DNA of 64,000 nucleotides from Moorella humiferrea. GTDB taxonomy: Bacteria > Bacillota > DSM-521 > Neomoorellales > Neomoorellaceae. Location of the stretch: contig NZ_CP136419.1 of the NCBI RefSeq assembly GCF_039233145.1, forward strand, positions 1,896,001-1,960,000, read 5' to 3'. The notes under the pieces are model-generated. The model saw nothing but the letters and a program-made list of their open reading frames with translations, was not told where the DNA came from and did not search any database. The first letter of the stretch is position 1. Each line of letters opens with the position of its first letter. Of this stretch, positions 40,943-51,100 are shown piece after piece. Position numbers and translations under genes: made by a program.

Positions 40943-43900
40943 TTACACCTCCCCGAAGAGGCCGGCCACCTTGGCCAGCAGCTGGTCGTCTTTGTAGAAC
41001 TGGAGCTGGATGGCCTTGGCCGGGCATTCGCCGGCGCAGGTGCCGCAGCCCATGCACTGGACGGCGTCGATTTCGGCCACGCTACGCTCGTTGATGCGCG
41101 GTACACTGTAGGGGCAGACCCGGACGCAGGTCAGGCAGGCCGCGCATTTGTTTTCCTCGACCACGGCCACCACGCCGCCCACCATGAGGTTCTCCCGGCT
41201 TAAAATGGTGCAGGCCCGGGCCGCCGCCCCTTGGGCCTGGGCTATGGCCTCGGCGGCAAACTTGGGGGCATGGCCGGCCCCGCAGAGGAATATGCCGGCC
41301 GAAGGAAAGTCTATGGGCGCAAGCTTGGCGTGGGTCTCGACATAGAACTTATCTTCGTTAAGGGGCAGCTTCAACATGGTGGCCAGTTGTTCTATACCTT
41401 GAGGCGCTACGGCACCCGTGGCTAAAACCAGCTGGTCGGGCCAGAGGACCAGGTCTTTGCCGGAATCGGGATCGGTGATGAGCACTTCCAGAAGGCCGAT
41501 ATCCCGGCGCCGTACCTCGGGGGGCTTTTCCGGGTCGTAGTGGATAAAGATGACGCCTTCTTCCCTGGCCCGGCGGTAGTAATCTTCCATGAAGGCATAG
41601 GTGCGGATGTCCCGGTAAAGGACGTAAACCGCCGTTTCCGGGCTCCTTTCTTTTATGGCCAGGGCGTTTTTAATGGTCTGGGCGCAGCAGGTGCGGCTGC
41701 AGTAGGGTCGCTCTTCATCCCGGGAGCCCACGCACTGGATGAAGACCACCTGTTTGTTTTTGTGTGCCTCCCACTTGCCGGCGGCAAGGCTTTGTTCCAG
41801 TTGGGTGTTGGTTAGCACCCGTTCGTCCTGGCCGTAGAGGTAGGATGTGGTTGTTACCTCCCGGCTGCCGGTGGCGACAATCACCACGCCGTGTTCCAGT
41901 TTCAGGGTGCGGCGAACATGTTCTTTGCCCGGTTCTGCTACTGAGATGGTGGTGGTAAAATGCCCCTGGTGGCCGCCGAAGTCTTCTATCTTGGCGTTGG
42001 TGAACACGGTGATGCGCTTATTTTCCCGGACCCGGGCGATGAGGTCTTTTAACAGGGCCTGGAGGTCGTCGCCTTCTAGTGTTTTCCTTAAATTGCGCAC
42101 CTGACCTCCCAGCTCATCTTCCCGTTCGACGATGATGGCCTCATACCCCTGGTCGGCGATATTTAATGCCGCCGTGAGCCCTGATATGCCGCCGCCGATG
42201 ATTAAGGCCTTCTGGACGACGGGCACGGGCTTAAGGTGCAGGGCTTCATGGCGCTTGACCTTGGCCACGGCCATGCGTACCAAATCGATGGCTTTTTCTG
42301 TGGCCTTGTCCGGTTCGTTGCGGTGCACCCAGGAACACTGGTCGCGGATGTTGGCCATTTCAAAGTAAAAGGGGTTTAAGCCGGCCTCCTTCAAGGCTTC
42401 CCGGAAAAGGGGCTGGTGGGTGCGGATGGTGCAGGAGGCCACTACCACCCGGTTTAAGTTGTATTCGTGGATGGCTTCTTTTATCTTGTTCAAGGTGTCC
42501 TGGGAGCAGGTGTAGAGGTTGTCCTCGGCATGGACGACGCCGGGAAGTTTGGCCGCAGCTTCGACTACCGCTTTGACGTCGACGACCCCGGCGATGTTGA
42601 TGCCGCAGTGGCAGATGAAAACCCCCACCCGCGGTTCTGCGTGACTTACGTCTTTTTCCGGCGGGTACTCTTTGGGTTTAACCAGGGTGTTGCGCCCGGA
42701 AGATATTGCGGCCCCGGCCAGGGCGGCGGCGGCGCTGGCGTTGACCACCGTCTCCGGTATGTCCCGGGGGCCTTGAAATACCCCGGCCACATATACGCCC
42801 GGCCGGGTGGTCGCCGCCGGCTCCATTGGCAGGGTCCGGGCAAAGCCGTAAGGGTTAAGCTCAATGCCGGCGGCGGCCGCCAGTTTTTCCGCCCCGGCCG
42901 GGGGCTTCACCCCTACCGCCAGGACCACCATGTCGAATTCTTCCCGGTTTATCCGGCCGTCGGCGTAGTACTGGATGGTGAGGTTTTTGGTCTTCGGGTC
43001 TTCTTCCACCCGGGAGATCATGGCCCGCACGAAACGTACCCCGGCGGCTCTGGCCCCTTCGACGTAACGGTCGAAGTTCTTGCCGTAGGCGCGGATGTCG
43101 AGGTAAAAGATGGTCGGCTCGATATTGGCGTCGTGCTCTTTGGCGATAAGGGCTTCTTTGGTGGAATACATGCAGCAGATGGCCGAACAGTAGGGGCTGC
43201 CTTCCCCATCAATGTCCCGGGAGCCGACGCACTGGATGAAGGCCACCTTTTTCGGCGGTCTGCCGTCGGACGGCCGCAGTACATGGCTTTCCGTGGGACC
43301 GGTGGCGCTAAGGAGGCGCTCAAATTCTAAACTCGTGACTACATTGGCGTAGTAGCCGTAACCGTACTCCCCGGCTAAAGCGGCATCAAACAGCTCGTAC
43401 CCCGGGGCCAGGACCACGGAGCCGACCTGGAGTTTGATGACCTTCTCTTCCTGCCAGTGCTCGATGGCCTTTTTCTTACAGGCGGTTTCGCACTGGAGGC
43501 ATTCGGAACAGATGCCGCAGTTTAAGCACCTTTTGGCTTCTTCTATGGCTTCCTCCGGGGTAAAGCCCTGGTAGACTTCGCGGAAATCCCGTATACGTTC
43601 GGAGGCCGTGGCCATGGCCTGTTTTTGGCGCCTGCCGGGGAAGGGCACGACATTGGGCGGCGGGTCCAGCCTGGGTTGTTTTTCTTTCTTACGGCCGGCG
43701 GCCAGGTCTTTTCCTTCCAGGTAGCGTTTTACGCTTTCGGCGGCTTCGTGGCCGCCGGCTACGGCTTCGACCACCGAGGCGGGACCGCTCACTACATCCC
43801 CGCAGGCGAAAATGCCAGGTATAGCTGTGGCCAGGGTTACGGGATCGGCGGCGATTAGCCCCCGGCTGGTAGTTATGCTACCGTCTTCTTTTAAGAAAGA

Positions 43901-45406
43901 AAGATCGGCGGCTTGGCCGATGGCTAAGATTACGGTGTCGGCGGCTAGAACCGTGGTGACTTCCGGGTTATACTGGGGATTGAAACGGCCTTGTTCGTCG
44001 AAGACCCGGGTGCACGCCATGAGCTCTACACTGGTGACCCGGCCGTCTTTCCCCAGGAAGCGTTTGGGTCCTAAGGAGGGATGGATGATGACGCCTTCTT
44101 CCAGGGCTTCTTCGACTTCCCAGGGGTGGGCGGGCATCTCTTCCCTCTTTTCCAGGCAGGCCAGGTGGACTTCTGCGGCCCCCAGGCGCCTGGCCGTGCG
44201 GGCGACGTCTATGGCTACGTTGCCGCCGCCGATAACTACCACCCTTTTGCCTACTTTAGGCCTGCCGCCCAGGGCCGTTTCCCGTAAGAATGATACGCCG
44301 GGTAGTATCCCTCCTAAATCGGCTCCGGCGATATTTAACATGCGGCTCTTTTGCAATCCGGTGGCGATGATGACGGCGTCGTATTCTTTTTTTAGTTCGG
44401 CCAGGGTGATGTCTTGGCCGACAGTGATGTTGCCGATAAATTTTACCCCCAGGGCGAGGATGCGTTCCGTTTCCCGCTCTACTACCTCCAGGGGCAGGCG
44501 GTACCGGGGTATGCCGGCCCGCAGCATGCCGCCGGGTTTGTCCAGGACGTCGTAGATGGTGACCTGAAATCCTTCCAGGGCCAGGTCCTGGGCGGCGGTA
44601 AGACCCGCAGGACCGGCGCCGATGATGGCTACCTTTTCTTCTTTGGCGGGTATATCCGCTTTTTGTTGTTTTTCGCGGGCGGCTTCTTCTTCCCAGCCGT
44701 AGTCGTAGGCCGCCCTCTTCAATGTGGCTATGGCGATGGGGTCGTCGTACTGCCCCCGGTTGCATTCAGTCTCACAGGGGTGGTGGCAGATGCGGCCGCA
44801 GATCCCGGCAAAGGGCATGCGCCGGTGGATGACTTCTAATGCTTCGGCGAATTTCCCCTGGGAGATCAGGGCTACGTACCCTTGAGCGTTGGTCCCCGCC
44901 GGGCAGGCGCTGCGGCAGGGCGGAGTGCCCCTCTTGGTGATGAGGTATTTATTGGGCACCGCCTGGGGAAACATTTTGTGGATGGCTTTCCTGCTGCCCA
45001 TATTCTGGTTGTATTCGTTGGGGACTGTTACCGGGCAGACCTGTTCGCAGTCGCCGCAGGCCGTGCATTCTTCGCTATTGACGTAGCGGGGGCTTTGGCG
45101 CACATAGGCAGTGAAGCTGCCTTTTTCTCCTTCTATTTTTTCTATACTGGCCAGGGTGTGCAGGCGGATGTTGGGATGGGTAAGGGTGTCCGTCATGCGG
45201 GGTCCCAGAAGACACATGGCGCATTCGTTGGTGGGAAAGGTCTTGTCCAGCTGGGCCATGCGCCCGCCTAAAGATGAGCTTTCAGTCACCAAGTGTACCA
45301 GGTAGCCGGCATTGGCTAGATCAAGGGCTGCTTGCATCCCGGCTATGCCGCCGCCTGCTACCAGTACCGCCCCTGTGGCTTTTTCTTTGTCCTGCTGTGC
45401 TTGCAT
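40943..45406 (-). CDS. hdrA: Three-flavin HdrA with NfnB/GltD-like insertion
   Basis: A 1487-residue fused heterodisulfide reductase A-type protein. Domains in order: FAD site GGGIAG (18-23); CxxCxxC cluster (114-124); GltD/NfnB N-terminal Fe-S region (Cys164-215); second FAD site GAGPAG (263-268) and NAD(P) site GGGNVAID (393-400); CLNCGICSECLQCETAC (627-643); HdrA middle part (FIQCVGSRD 723, CCMY 744); a second HdrA copy (ICHCG 931, FAD site GGGISG 1071, FIQCVGSRD 1222); and C-terminal double ferredoxin (1421-1461). It is far longer than archaeal HdrA. The insertion suggests NAD(P)H use and flavin-based bifurcation; inference. Confidence 0.93.
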   Translation of the reverse strand: MQAQQDKEKATGAVLVAGGGIAGMQAALDLANAGYLVHLVTESSSLGGRMAQLDKTFPTNECAMCLLGPRMTDTLTHPNIRLHTLASIEKIEGEKGSFTAYVRQSPRYVNSEECTACGDCEQVCPVTVPNEYNQNMGSRKAIHKMFPQAVPNKYLITKRGTPPCRSACPAGTNAQGYVALISQGKFAEALEVIHRRMPFAGICGRICHHPCETECNRGQYDDPIAIATLKRAAYDYGWEEEAAREKQQKADIPAKEEKVAIIGAGPAGLTAAQDLALEGFQVTIYDVLDKPGGMLRAGIPRYRLPLEVVERETERILALGVKFIGNITVGQDITLAELKKEYDAVIIATGLQKSRMLNIAGADLGGILPGVSFLRETALGGRPKVGKRVVVIGGGNVAIDVARTARRLGAAEVHLACLEKREEMPAHPWEVEEALEEGVIIHPSLGPKRFLGKDGRVTSVELMACTRVFDEQGRFNPQYNPEVTTVLAADTVILAIGQAADLSFLKEDGSITTSRGLIAADPVTLATAIPGIFACGDVVSGPASVVEAVAGGHEAAESVKRYLEGKDLAAGRKKEKQPRLDPPPNVVPFPGRRQKQAMATASERIRDFREVYQGFTPEEAIEEAKRCLNCGICSECLQCETACKKKAIEHWQEEKVIKLQVGSVVLAPGYELFDAALAGEYGYGYYANVVTSLEFERLLSATGPTESHVLRPSDGRPPKKVAFIQCVGSRDIDGEGSPYCSAICCMYSTKEALIAKEHDANIEPTIFYLDIRAYGKNFDRYVEGARAAGVRFVRAMISRVEEDPKTKNLTIQYYADGRINREEFDMVVLAVGVKPPAGAEKLAAAAGIELNPYGFARTLPMEPAATTRPGVYVAGVFQGPRDIPETVVNASAAAALAGAAISSGRNTLVKPKEYPPEKDVSHAEPRVGVFICHCGINIAGVVDVKAVVEAAAKLPGVVHAEDNLYTCSQDTLNKIKEAIHEYNLNRVVVASCTIRTHQPLFREALKEAGLNPFYFEMANIRDQCSWVHRNEPDKATEKAIDLVRMAVAKVKRHEALHLKPVPVVQKALIIGGGISGLTAALNIADQGYEAIIVEREDELGGQVRNLRKTLEGDDLQALLKDLIARVRENKRITVFTNAKIEDFGGHQGHFTTTISVAEPGKEHVRRTLKLEHGVVIVATGSREVTTTSYLYGQDERVLTNTQLEQSLAAGKWEAHKNKQVVFIQCVGSRDEERPYCSRTCCAQTIKNALAIKERSPETAVYVLYRDIRTYAFMEDYYRRAREEGVIFIHYDPEKPPEVRRRDIGLLEVLITDPDSGKDLVLWPDQLVLATGAVAPQGIEQLATMLKLPLNEDKFYVETHAKLAPIDFPSAGIFLCGAGHAPKFAAEAIAQAQGAAARACTILSRENLMVGGVVAVVEENKCAACLTCVRVCPYSVPRINERSVAEIDAVQCMGCGTCAGECPAKAIQLQFYKDDQLLAKVAGLFGEV

Positions 45407-45439
45407 TTTTGCGTCTCACCTTCCTTTCTCCTGGGAAGC

Positions 45440-46303
45440 TCATGCTAACCCATACTGCCGCAAAAGGGGAAAGGGGTCGATTAGGTGTTTTTTTAGCCAG
45501 GGGGTTGGGTCCAGCCCCAGGCTTAGACCGAGGATCTCTGTTATGAAAAAGACAGGCAGCGGTTCTTCATCCTTTGTTTGGCGGCTTTCCAGGTTGGTGT
45601 GGCATAAGGGGCAGGCGGTGACTATGGCCTTCGCTCCGGCATACCGTGCGGCTTCTACTATTTTCCCTACCAGTTCTTCTACCAGTTTTGGCTGGGGTAT
45701 GGAGAGGCTGGCGCCGCAGCATTCGTTTTTATGGCTCCAGCTCACCGCTGTCGCCCCGCATAAGGTTAACAGCCGGTCCATCAGTCGGGGCTGTTCGGGA
45801 TTGGCTTCAAAGCTGGCTACCTTCGGTGGCCGGGTTAAAAGGCAGCCGTAATATGACGCCAGGGGAATTCCTCCTAATTTTTTAGTGACCTTCCTTTCCA
45901 GGGCGGTAAAAACGCCGGGTTCGGCCAGTACCTCGATTACATGCCGTACTTTGATTGTGCCCCGGTACTCTCGCCCCATGATTTCTTTGGCCCTTTGCCC
46001 CAGTTCTTTTGCTTCCCGGCTTGCTGTCGCCATAAAGTTTTGGGTGGTCCTTAGGGTGTTGTAACAGGCGGCGCAGGGTACCAACAGGTCGTTGCCGGCG
46101 GCTTCGGCCAGTATCAGGTTGTACAGGGGTAGAGCATGGCTTAAATTACTGTCTAGGGAGTGGCCCGAGGTGGCCCCGCAGCAGCTCCAGTCGTTTAGCT
46201 CTTCTAGCTCTACCTCCAGGGCTTTAAAGACGCCTTCGGTGGAGGCGGAATATTCGGCCGAGGTGGCGTGCAGGGAACAACCAGGGTAATATGATAGTTT
46301 CAT
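45440..46303 (-). CDS. hdrB: HdrB-like subunit (CCG domains)
   Basis: A 287-residue protein starting MKLSYYPGCSLH with two CCG cysteine domains: NDWSCCGATSG in the first and KNECCGASLSI plus ACPLCHTNLE in the second. In HdrB these bind noncubane clusters that reduce a disulfide or other acceptor. The ATG at 46303 overlaps hdrC by 4 bp; the longer frame lies within hdrC. Acetogens lack CoB-CoM disulfide, so the actual acceptor is unknown. Confidence 0.94.
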   Translation of the reverse strand: MKLSYYPGCSLHATSAEYSASTEGVFKALEVELEELNDWSCCGATSGHSLDSNLSHALPLYNLILAEAAGNDLLVPCAACYNTLRTTQNFMATASREAKELGQRAKEIMGREYRGTIKVRHVIEVLAEPGVFTALERKVTKKLGGIPLASYYGCLLTRPPKVASFEANPEQPRLMDRLLTLCGATAVSWSHKNECCGASLSIPQPKLVEELVGKIVEAARYAGAKAIVTACPLCHTNLESRQTKDEEPLPVFFITEILGLSLGLDPTPWLKKHLIDPFPLLRQYGLA

Positions 46304-46854
46304 CTTCGCTCCTCCTTGGACCCTTCCCACATGGCCCGGAAGCGGCCTTTGTTTTTTATTCCTCCGCTAAATATGGGCAGCTTCCCCCGGCGCAGCATCT
46401 TAAAGCCCAGGGGGGCGTCCTGGAGGTAGGTCCTTGTCTTTAGCTTGTACGCTGCCAGCATCCCCAGTTCATGCACCCGTCCCCTGCTTTTTACCGATGC
46501 CAGAAAGGCCTGGTGGAAGGCGGCTACTTCCGGCAGGGCCGGTACTGCCCCTCTGGCCAGGGCCCGTTGTTTTAAGGCATCGTTGATGGCGGCGATATCG
46601 ATGCCGTTGGGACAGCGGGATACGCATGTCCGGCAGGCGGCGCATTGCCAGATGGTTTTGCTTTTTATGAGTTCTTCTTCCAATCCGAGCTGCACATAGC
46701 GGACCACTTGATGGGGCATGAGGTCCATGGCCATGGCCACCGGACACCCCGCTGTGCATTTGTGGCACTGGTAGCAGCGGTTAACAATCTGCCCGCTCCC
46801 TGCGGCTACTTCCGCCGCCAGCTCCTGAGACGGGATGGTTTGCTGCCCGGCCAT
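46300..46854 (-). CDS. hdrC: HdrC-like ferredoxin subunit
   Basis: A 184-residue protein with two [4Fe-4S] motifs, CYQCHKCTAGCPVA and CAACRTCVSRCPNG, which move electrons between HdrA and HdrB. The ATG at 46854 has an excellent AAAGGAGGAAG site; the open frame to 46959 adds an unrelated stretch. It is translationally coupled to hdrB. A 107-bp gap to the preceding oxidoreductase gene is the largest in the operon and could hide an internal promoter. Confidence 0.94.
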   Translation of the reverse strand: MAGQQTIPSQELAAEVAAGSGQIVNRCYQCHKCTAGCPVAMAMDLMPHQVVRYVQLGLEEELIKSKTIWQCAACRTCVSRCPNGIDIAAINDALKQRALARGAVPALPEVAAFHQAFLASVKSRGRVHELGMLAAYKLKTRTYLQDAPLGFKMLRRGKLPIFSGGIKNKGRFRAMWEGSKEERR

Positions 46855-46961
46855 CCCCCTTCCTCCTTTCTCTTGCCGAAAAAGAGAGGTACTGCCTTTC
46901 GCCGGTACCTCCCTTTTCATTAGCATATTAGCTTCTTTTTTGAAAAAACAAGCTGCCATTT

Positions 46962-48170
46962 TCAGACCAGGGAGATTTCGTCGAAACGCGTCTGCTGTTT
47001 AATAGCACCGGCCATACGGTCCATTATTTCCCTTACCAGGGTAAATGGCTTGCCGTGGACTTGAGCAGCGACAGCCGCTCCTGTTTCTGGGGAATAAATC
47101 ACCTTAACCGCGATTTCCCCGACCGTCAACATATAAGCCCCGCCTGGTTGCCGATTTTGCAAAAGACCCACGGCACCAAAGGCTTTGTTGCCTATGGCCA
47201 GGGAGAATTTATCTATAATCGCTTCCTTCGAACGTTTAAGGTTAAAAAGATTGGCGGCGGCAATGCGGGCTTCGCGGCCCCCTTCTAATGCCAGTCTGAC
47301 CCCGGTGCCTCCCGGTCCGGGCAAATTTTCCTTAATGGCACAATCACCCACGGCAAAGATATTTTCATCTGTTGTGCGCATATACGCGTCAACAAGAATA
47401 CCTGCGTATTCATGGGTTGCCAGGCCGGCCGCCCGCGCCAGGGCAGTATTCGGTATTATACCTGTTGCCAGGATCACTGTATCGGCAGGTATTACCTGGC
47501 CGTTGGTGAGCTTCACTCCTTCAACCCGTTTATTGCCGTATAATTCTTCCACCCCGGTGGCAGTTATAATATTGATGCCGCGCTGGCGGAGATTATCTTC
47601 CATGAGATTACCAATCTCTTCGTCAAAGGCCCACTCCAGAAGACGGGGCCGATGTTCTACCAGAGTAACATTCAGCTGTCTGGTGGCGGAGCATGCCTCG
47701 GCAAACTCTATGCCCGTCGACCCGCCGCCTACAATGACCACATCCGTCGCGGAATCTAGATGGACGGAGAGGTTTTGTAAATAAGGGTATTCCTTTTTAA
47801 AAGAGAAAACACCATATAAACCGTCATCTTTAAAAGGCGGCGGTTGGGGCAAAGAACCGGTAGCCAGAATTAATTTATCATACTCTATTTCTTCACCACA
47901 GGTAGTGACGACACATTTCCCCTTGCGGTCGATGTCCGTCACTTCATCGATTATCAGCTCAATTCCCTCGTCGTAGAGGCGATCGTCCCGTAAGATATTT
48001 TCGTGGATGGCACCCCTGGCGCAATTGTAAGTCAGACACCAGGGGATTAATGCCCTGAGCCCCTTGCGCAGCAGACCGATTTTTTTCTCCCCATAATAGC
48101 GCCTGGCTGCCATGGCCGCCGTATATCCACAAATACCCCCACCGACAACGAGCACATCGACCTGCTTCAT
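46962..48170 (-). CDS. FAD/NAD(P)-dependent disulfide-type oxidoreductase
   Basis: A 402-residue two-dinucleotide-binding flavoprotein of the NADH oxidase/CoA-disulfide reductase superfamily. FAD site VVGGGICGYTAAMAAR, ATG motif KLILATGSLPQPP, NAD site VVIVGGGSTGIEFAEA and a C-terminal FAVGDCA motif are present. A Cys near residue 45 (IPWCLTYNCARG) lies roughly where these enzymes keep a redox Cys, but the context is atypical. It lies inside the Hdr operon, 21 bp after the HdrA-MvhD fusion, so it may feed NAD(P)H electrons to that complex. Confidence 0.88.
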   Translation of the reverse strand: MKQVDVLVVGGGICGYTAAMAARRYYGEKKIGLLRKGLRALIPWCLTYNCARGAIHENILRDDRLYDEGIELIIDEVTDIDRKGKCVVTTCGEEIEYDKLILATGSLPQPPPFKDDGLYGVFSFKKEYPYLQNLSVHLDSATDVVIVGGGSTGIEFAEACSATRQLNVTLVEHRPRLLEWAFDEEIGNLMEDNLRQRGINIITATGVEELYGNKRVEGVKLTNGQVIPADTVILATGIIPNTALARAAGLATHEYAGILVDAYMRTTDENIFAVGDCAIKENLPGPGGTGVRLALEGGREARIAAANLFNLKRSKEAIIDKFSLAIGNKAFGAVGLLQNRQPGGAYMLTVGEIAVKVIYSPETGAAVAAQVHGKPFTLVREIMDRMAGAIKQQTRFDEISLV

Positions 48171-48191
48171 GGCTGCACTCCTTTCTGTTTT

Positions 48192-51100
48192 TTAACCTAG
48201 GCAACCGGCCAAATTCCTGTTATTATCCGGCATTGGTGGAGGCAAACGCCATACCTTTACCGTTTCGGCATCCATTCCAATTTCTCCTAGTATTTTCCGG
48301 ACGCGACGCCAGGCCTGCTCCTGGCAAAACATGGGCTCAGGCATTGCTTTTCTGCTACCGAAGGCCCTAGCCGGACGGAAATGGCACTGTCCTTCGACGC
48401 ATCCCGTGAGGATGATTTCCGCAGCCCCGGCCTCAAGGGCCTTCAGCACCTCCAGGGTACCGATCCGGCTTAAACACGGCACCTGGATAACTGACACGTC
48501 TTTCTGGCATTCCCATCCAACAGCGTTTTCAAAATTGGCATAAGCACAGTAGCTGCAGGTAAAGACAATGGTAGAAGAATTCGTCCGGTTAGTTTTGGCC
48601 AGGGTTTTGATGCCCGCTTCCACTTCTTCATGGGAATATCCGGTAAGGGTAATAGCCCTGGCCGGGCAGGCCGCCACACAAGCGCCGCAGCCCCGGCAAA
48701 GCAGGGGGTCAATATAAGAGCGGTGTTCTTGTATTGCCGGAGCGCCGTAGGGACATACGCGCACGCAGGTAAGGCAGGCCGCACAATCTCCTTCTACCCT
48801 GGCTACCCTCGCGGGCAGTAATCTTCGTTCCCGCAGCACTAAAGCCGCTGCCTTCACCGCTGCAGCCCGAGCCGAAGCGATTGTTTCTTCCAGGTTTTTC
48901 GGGCTTTCTGCCAGGCCGCAGGTGAAAATGCCCGGGACAGCCGTCTCTACCGTCTTTAGTTTGGGGTGTTCGGAAGCAAAGAAACCGTTATCGTCTAAAG
49001 AAACATTGTATAATGAAGCCACCTCCCGGCTATCAGCACGCGGTTCCATTCCCGTTGACAATATCAGGAGATCGGCTTCAATGGTGATAACTTCATCCAG
49101 GATGGAATCCTTAACCCGAATCTGTACTTTGCCATCCGTTCCCGTATTTAAAGGCGCAACTTCCGGAGGAGTATCGGGATTGTAACGCAAAAACAGGACA
49201 CCTGCCGCCCGGGCCGCTTCATACCATTGCTCCTGCAAACCATAGGTCATAATATCCCGGTTGATTACGTAAACCTTTACGTCAGGATTCCTTCTTTTAA
49301 GTTCCAGGGCGTTTTTTATAGCGGTACCGCAGCAAACCCGGCTGCAATAAGGATGACCGTCGTCGCGGGATTCTACACACTGGATAAAAACAACTTGCTG
49401 CAGATTATCTGCTGACAATTTACCGGCCCCAAGGGCTTCTTCCAGTGCCAGACCGGTCATTACCGCCTGATGATTGCCGTATAAGTACTGCCGGGGCTTT
49501 TTCTCTTCAGCTCCGATGGCAATGACAGTTACGCCGTGGTCAATAACTTCCCTGGTTTTATCTTCTATTTCTATTTCAGTGGTAAAATTGCCCGGTCCGC
49601 CGCTTACAGCCCTTACGCAGGCGTTAAGATGGACACGAATGCGGGGATGCTCCCTTACTTGCCCTATAAGTTCATCCAGATATTCCTTAACATTAACGCC
49701 CTGTAAAGTATGGCGCAAGCGCCGGGCATTACCTCCCAGTATTCCTTCCTTTTCTACAAGGTGGACATCACAACCAAGTTCGGCCAGGGTCAAAGCGGCC
49801 GTCATGCCCGCCACCCCGCCGCCGACTACTAAAGCGGCGGGTGTTATCGTTTCTTCTTCTACAGTGACTGGAGGTGCTGCCCCAATCATGGCCGCAGCCG
49901 TACCCAACAATTCTTTTGCCTTTTGGGTGGCACGGTCTTTGCGTCCATTGTAGAGACGGGCGGCGTGTTCAAGGACATTGACTGTTCGGGCTGCATTGGC
50001 CGGTAGCCCGGCCTGTTCCAGGAATGTATTGACCATGGGTTCCAGGGCGCGCGCGCTGCAGGCCGCCAACACCAAACCATTTAAGCGGTGTTCTTTAACG
50101 GCCCGCATCAGGTGCTCCTTTCTCCCTTCGTCACATAAGTTTATTTTTTCAACGACAGCCACCCCGGGTAATTTACGGCTGTACTCCTCCAGTTCATGTA
50201 AATCCAGACCTGTCGATAAGATGTCGCATGTACAGATAAAGACGCCCATCCGCAAGGCTTCCCCAGTGTCGTTTATCACCGGACAGCTAGTCTTTACCGC
50301 TGCAGTCCGGGAAGGAAAACCCGTTTTCTTTAACCAGGAAGCGCAGGCAGCAGCCGCAGCCGAACCCTGGTTGACGGCATCGATTACATCACACGGACCG
50401 CCAAAGGCCCCGCCGAAAAAGATTCCTTCCCTTGTGGTAGTCGAAGGATTGAGGGAAGTAAACTGGCAAAAACCATATGGTTCGACAGCAATACCAAAGG
50501 CGCCGGCAAGGTCCCGGGCGCCATCGGGCGGCCGCAGGCCTGTTGCCAGAACGGCCAGGTCAAATTCTTCGAAGTTAACCCGACCGTCTTCTTCGACATA
50601 GCGGATTAAAAGCCTTGACTCTCCGGGATACTGAACAATGCTGTGAATACGAGAGCGCACAAGTCTTAACCCGTACTTTTTCCGGGCTTTATCAAGATAT
50701 TCCTGGTAGGTCTTGCCGTAGGTGCGTAAATCCATGTAAAAAATTGTTATTTTAGGTAAGGGTAGATTTGAGGCGACGGCACTTTCATAAAGCATCATGG
50801 CTTCCTTTAAAGCATACATGCAGCATACCGCCGAGCAGTAAGGCGCACCACCGGCGGGGTCACGAGAACCGGCGCACTGGATAAAAGCCACCTGCTCCAC
50901 GGGTGCGTCATCTGGGAAACGACGGGGATAGCCATTGGCTGCCAATTGCCGCTCCAGCTCCAGGCCGGTCAAAACACCGTCGTACCGGCCGTAACCATAA
51001 CGAACTTTTAAAACCGGAGGCAAATATTCCTCATAACCCGGGCAAAGGATGACGGCTGCAGCTTCGATGACTTCCTCCCGCCCATTCCGGGAAAGGTAAA

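Noticed and set aside
42467-43330. 287-residue forward frame inside hdrA
   Set aside because: Antisense shadow caused by the high GC third positions of hdrA; no motif and no ribosome site.
40943-45406. Possible selenocysteine in the HdrA cysteine motifs
   Set aside because: Both HdrA proteins have ordinary Cys codons at the YCSxxCC positions; no in-frame TGA is present.
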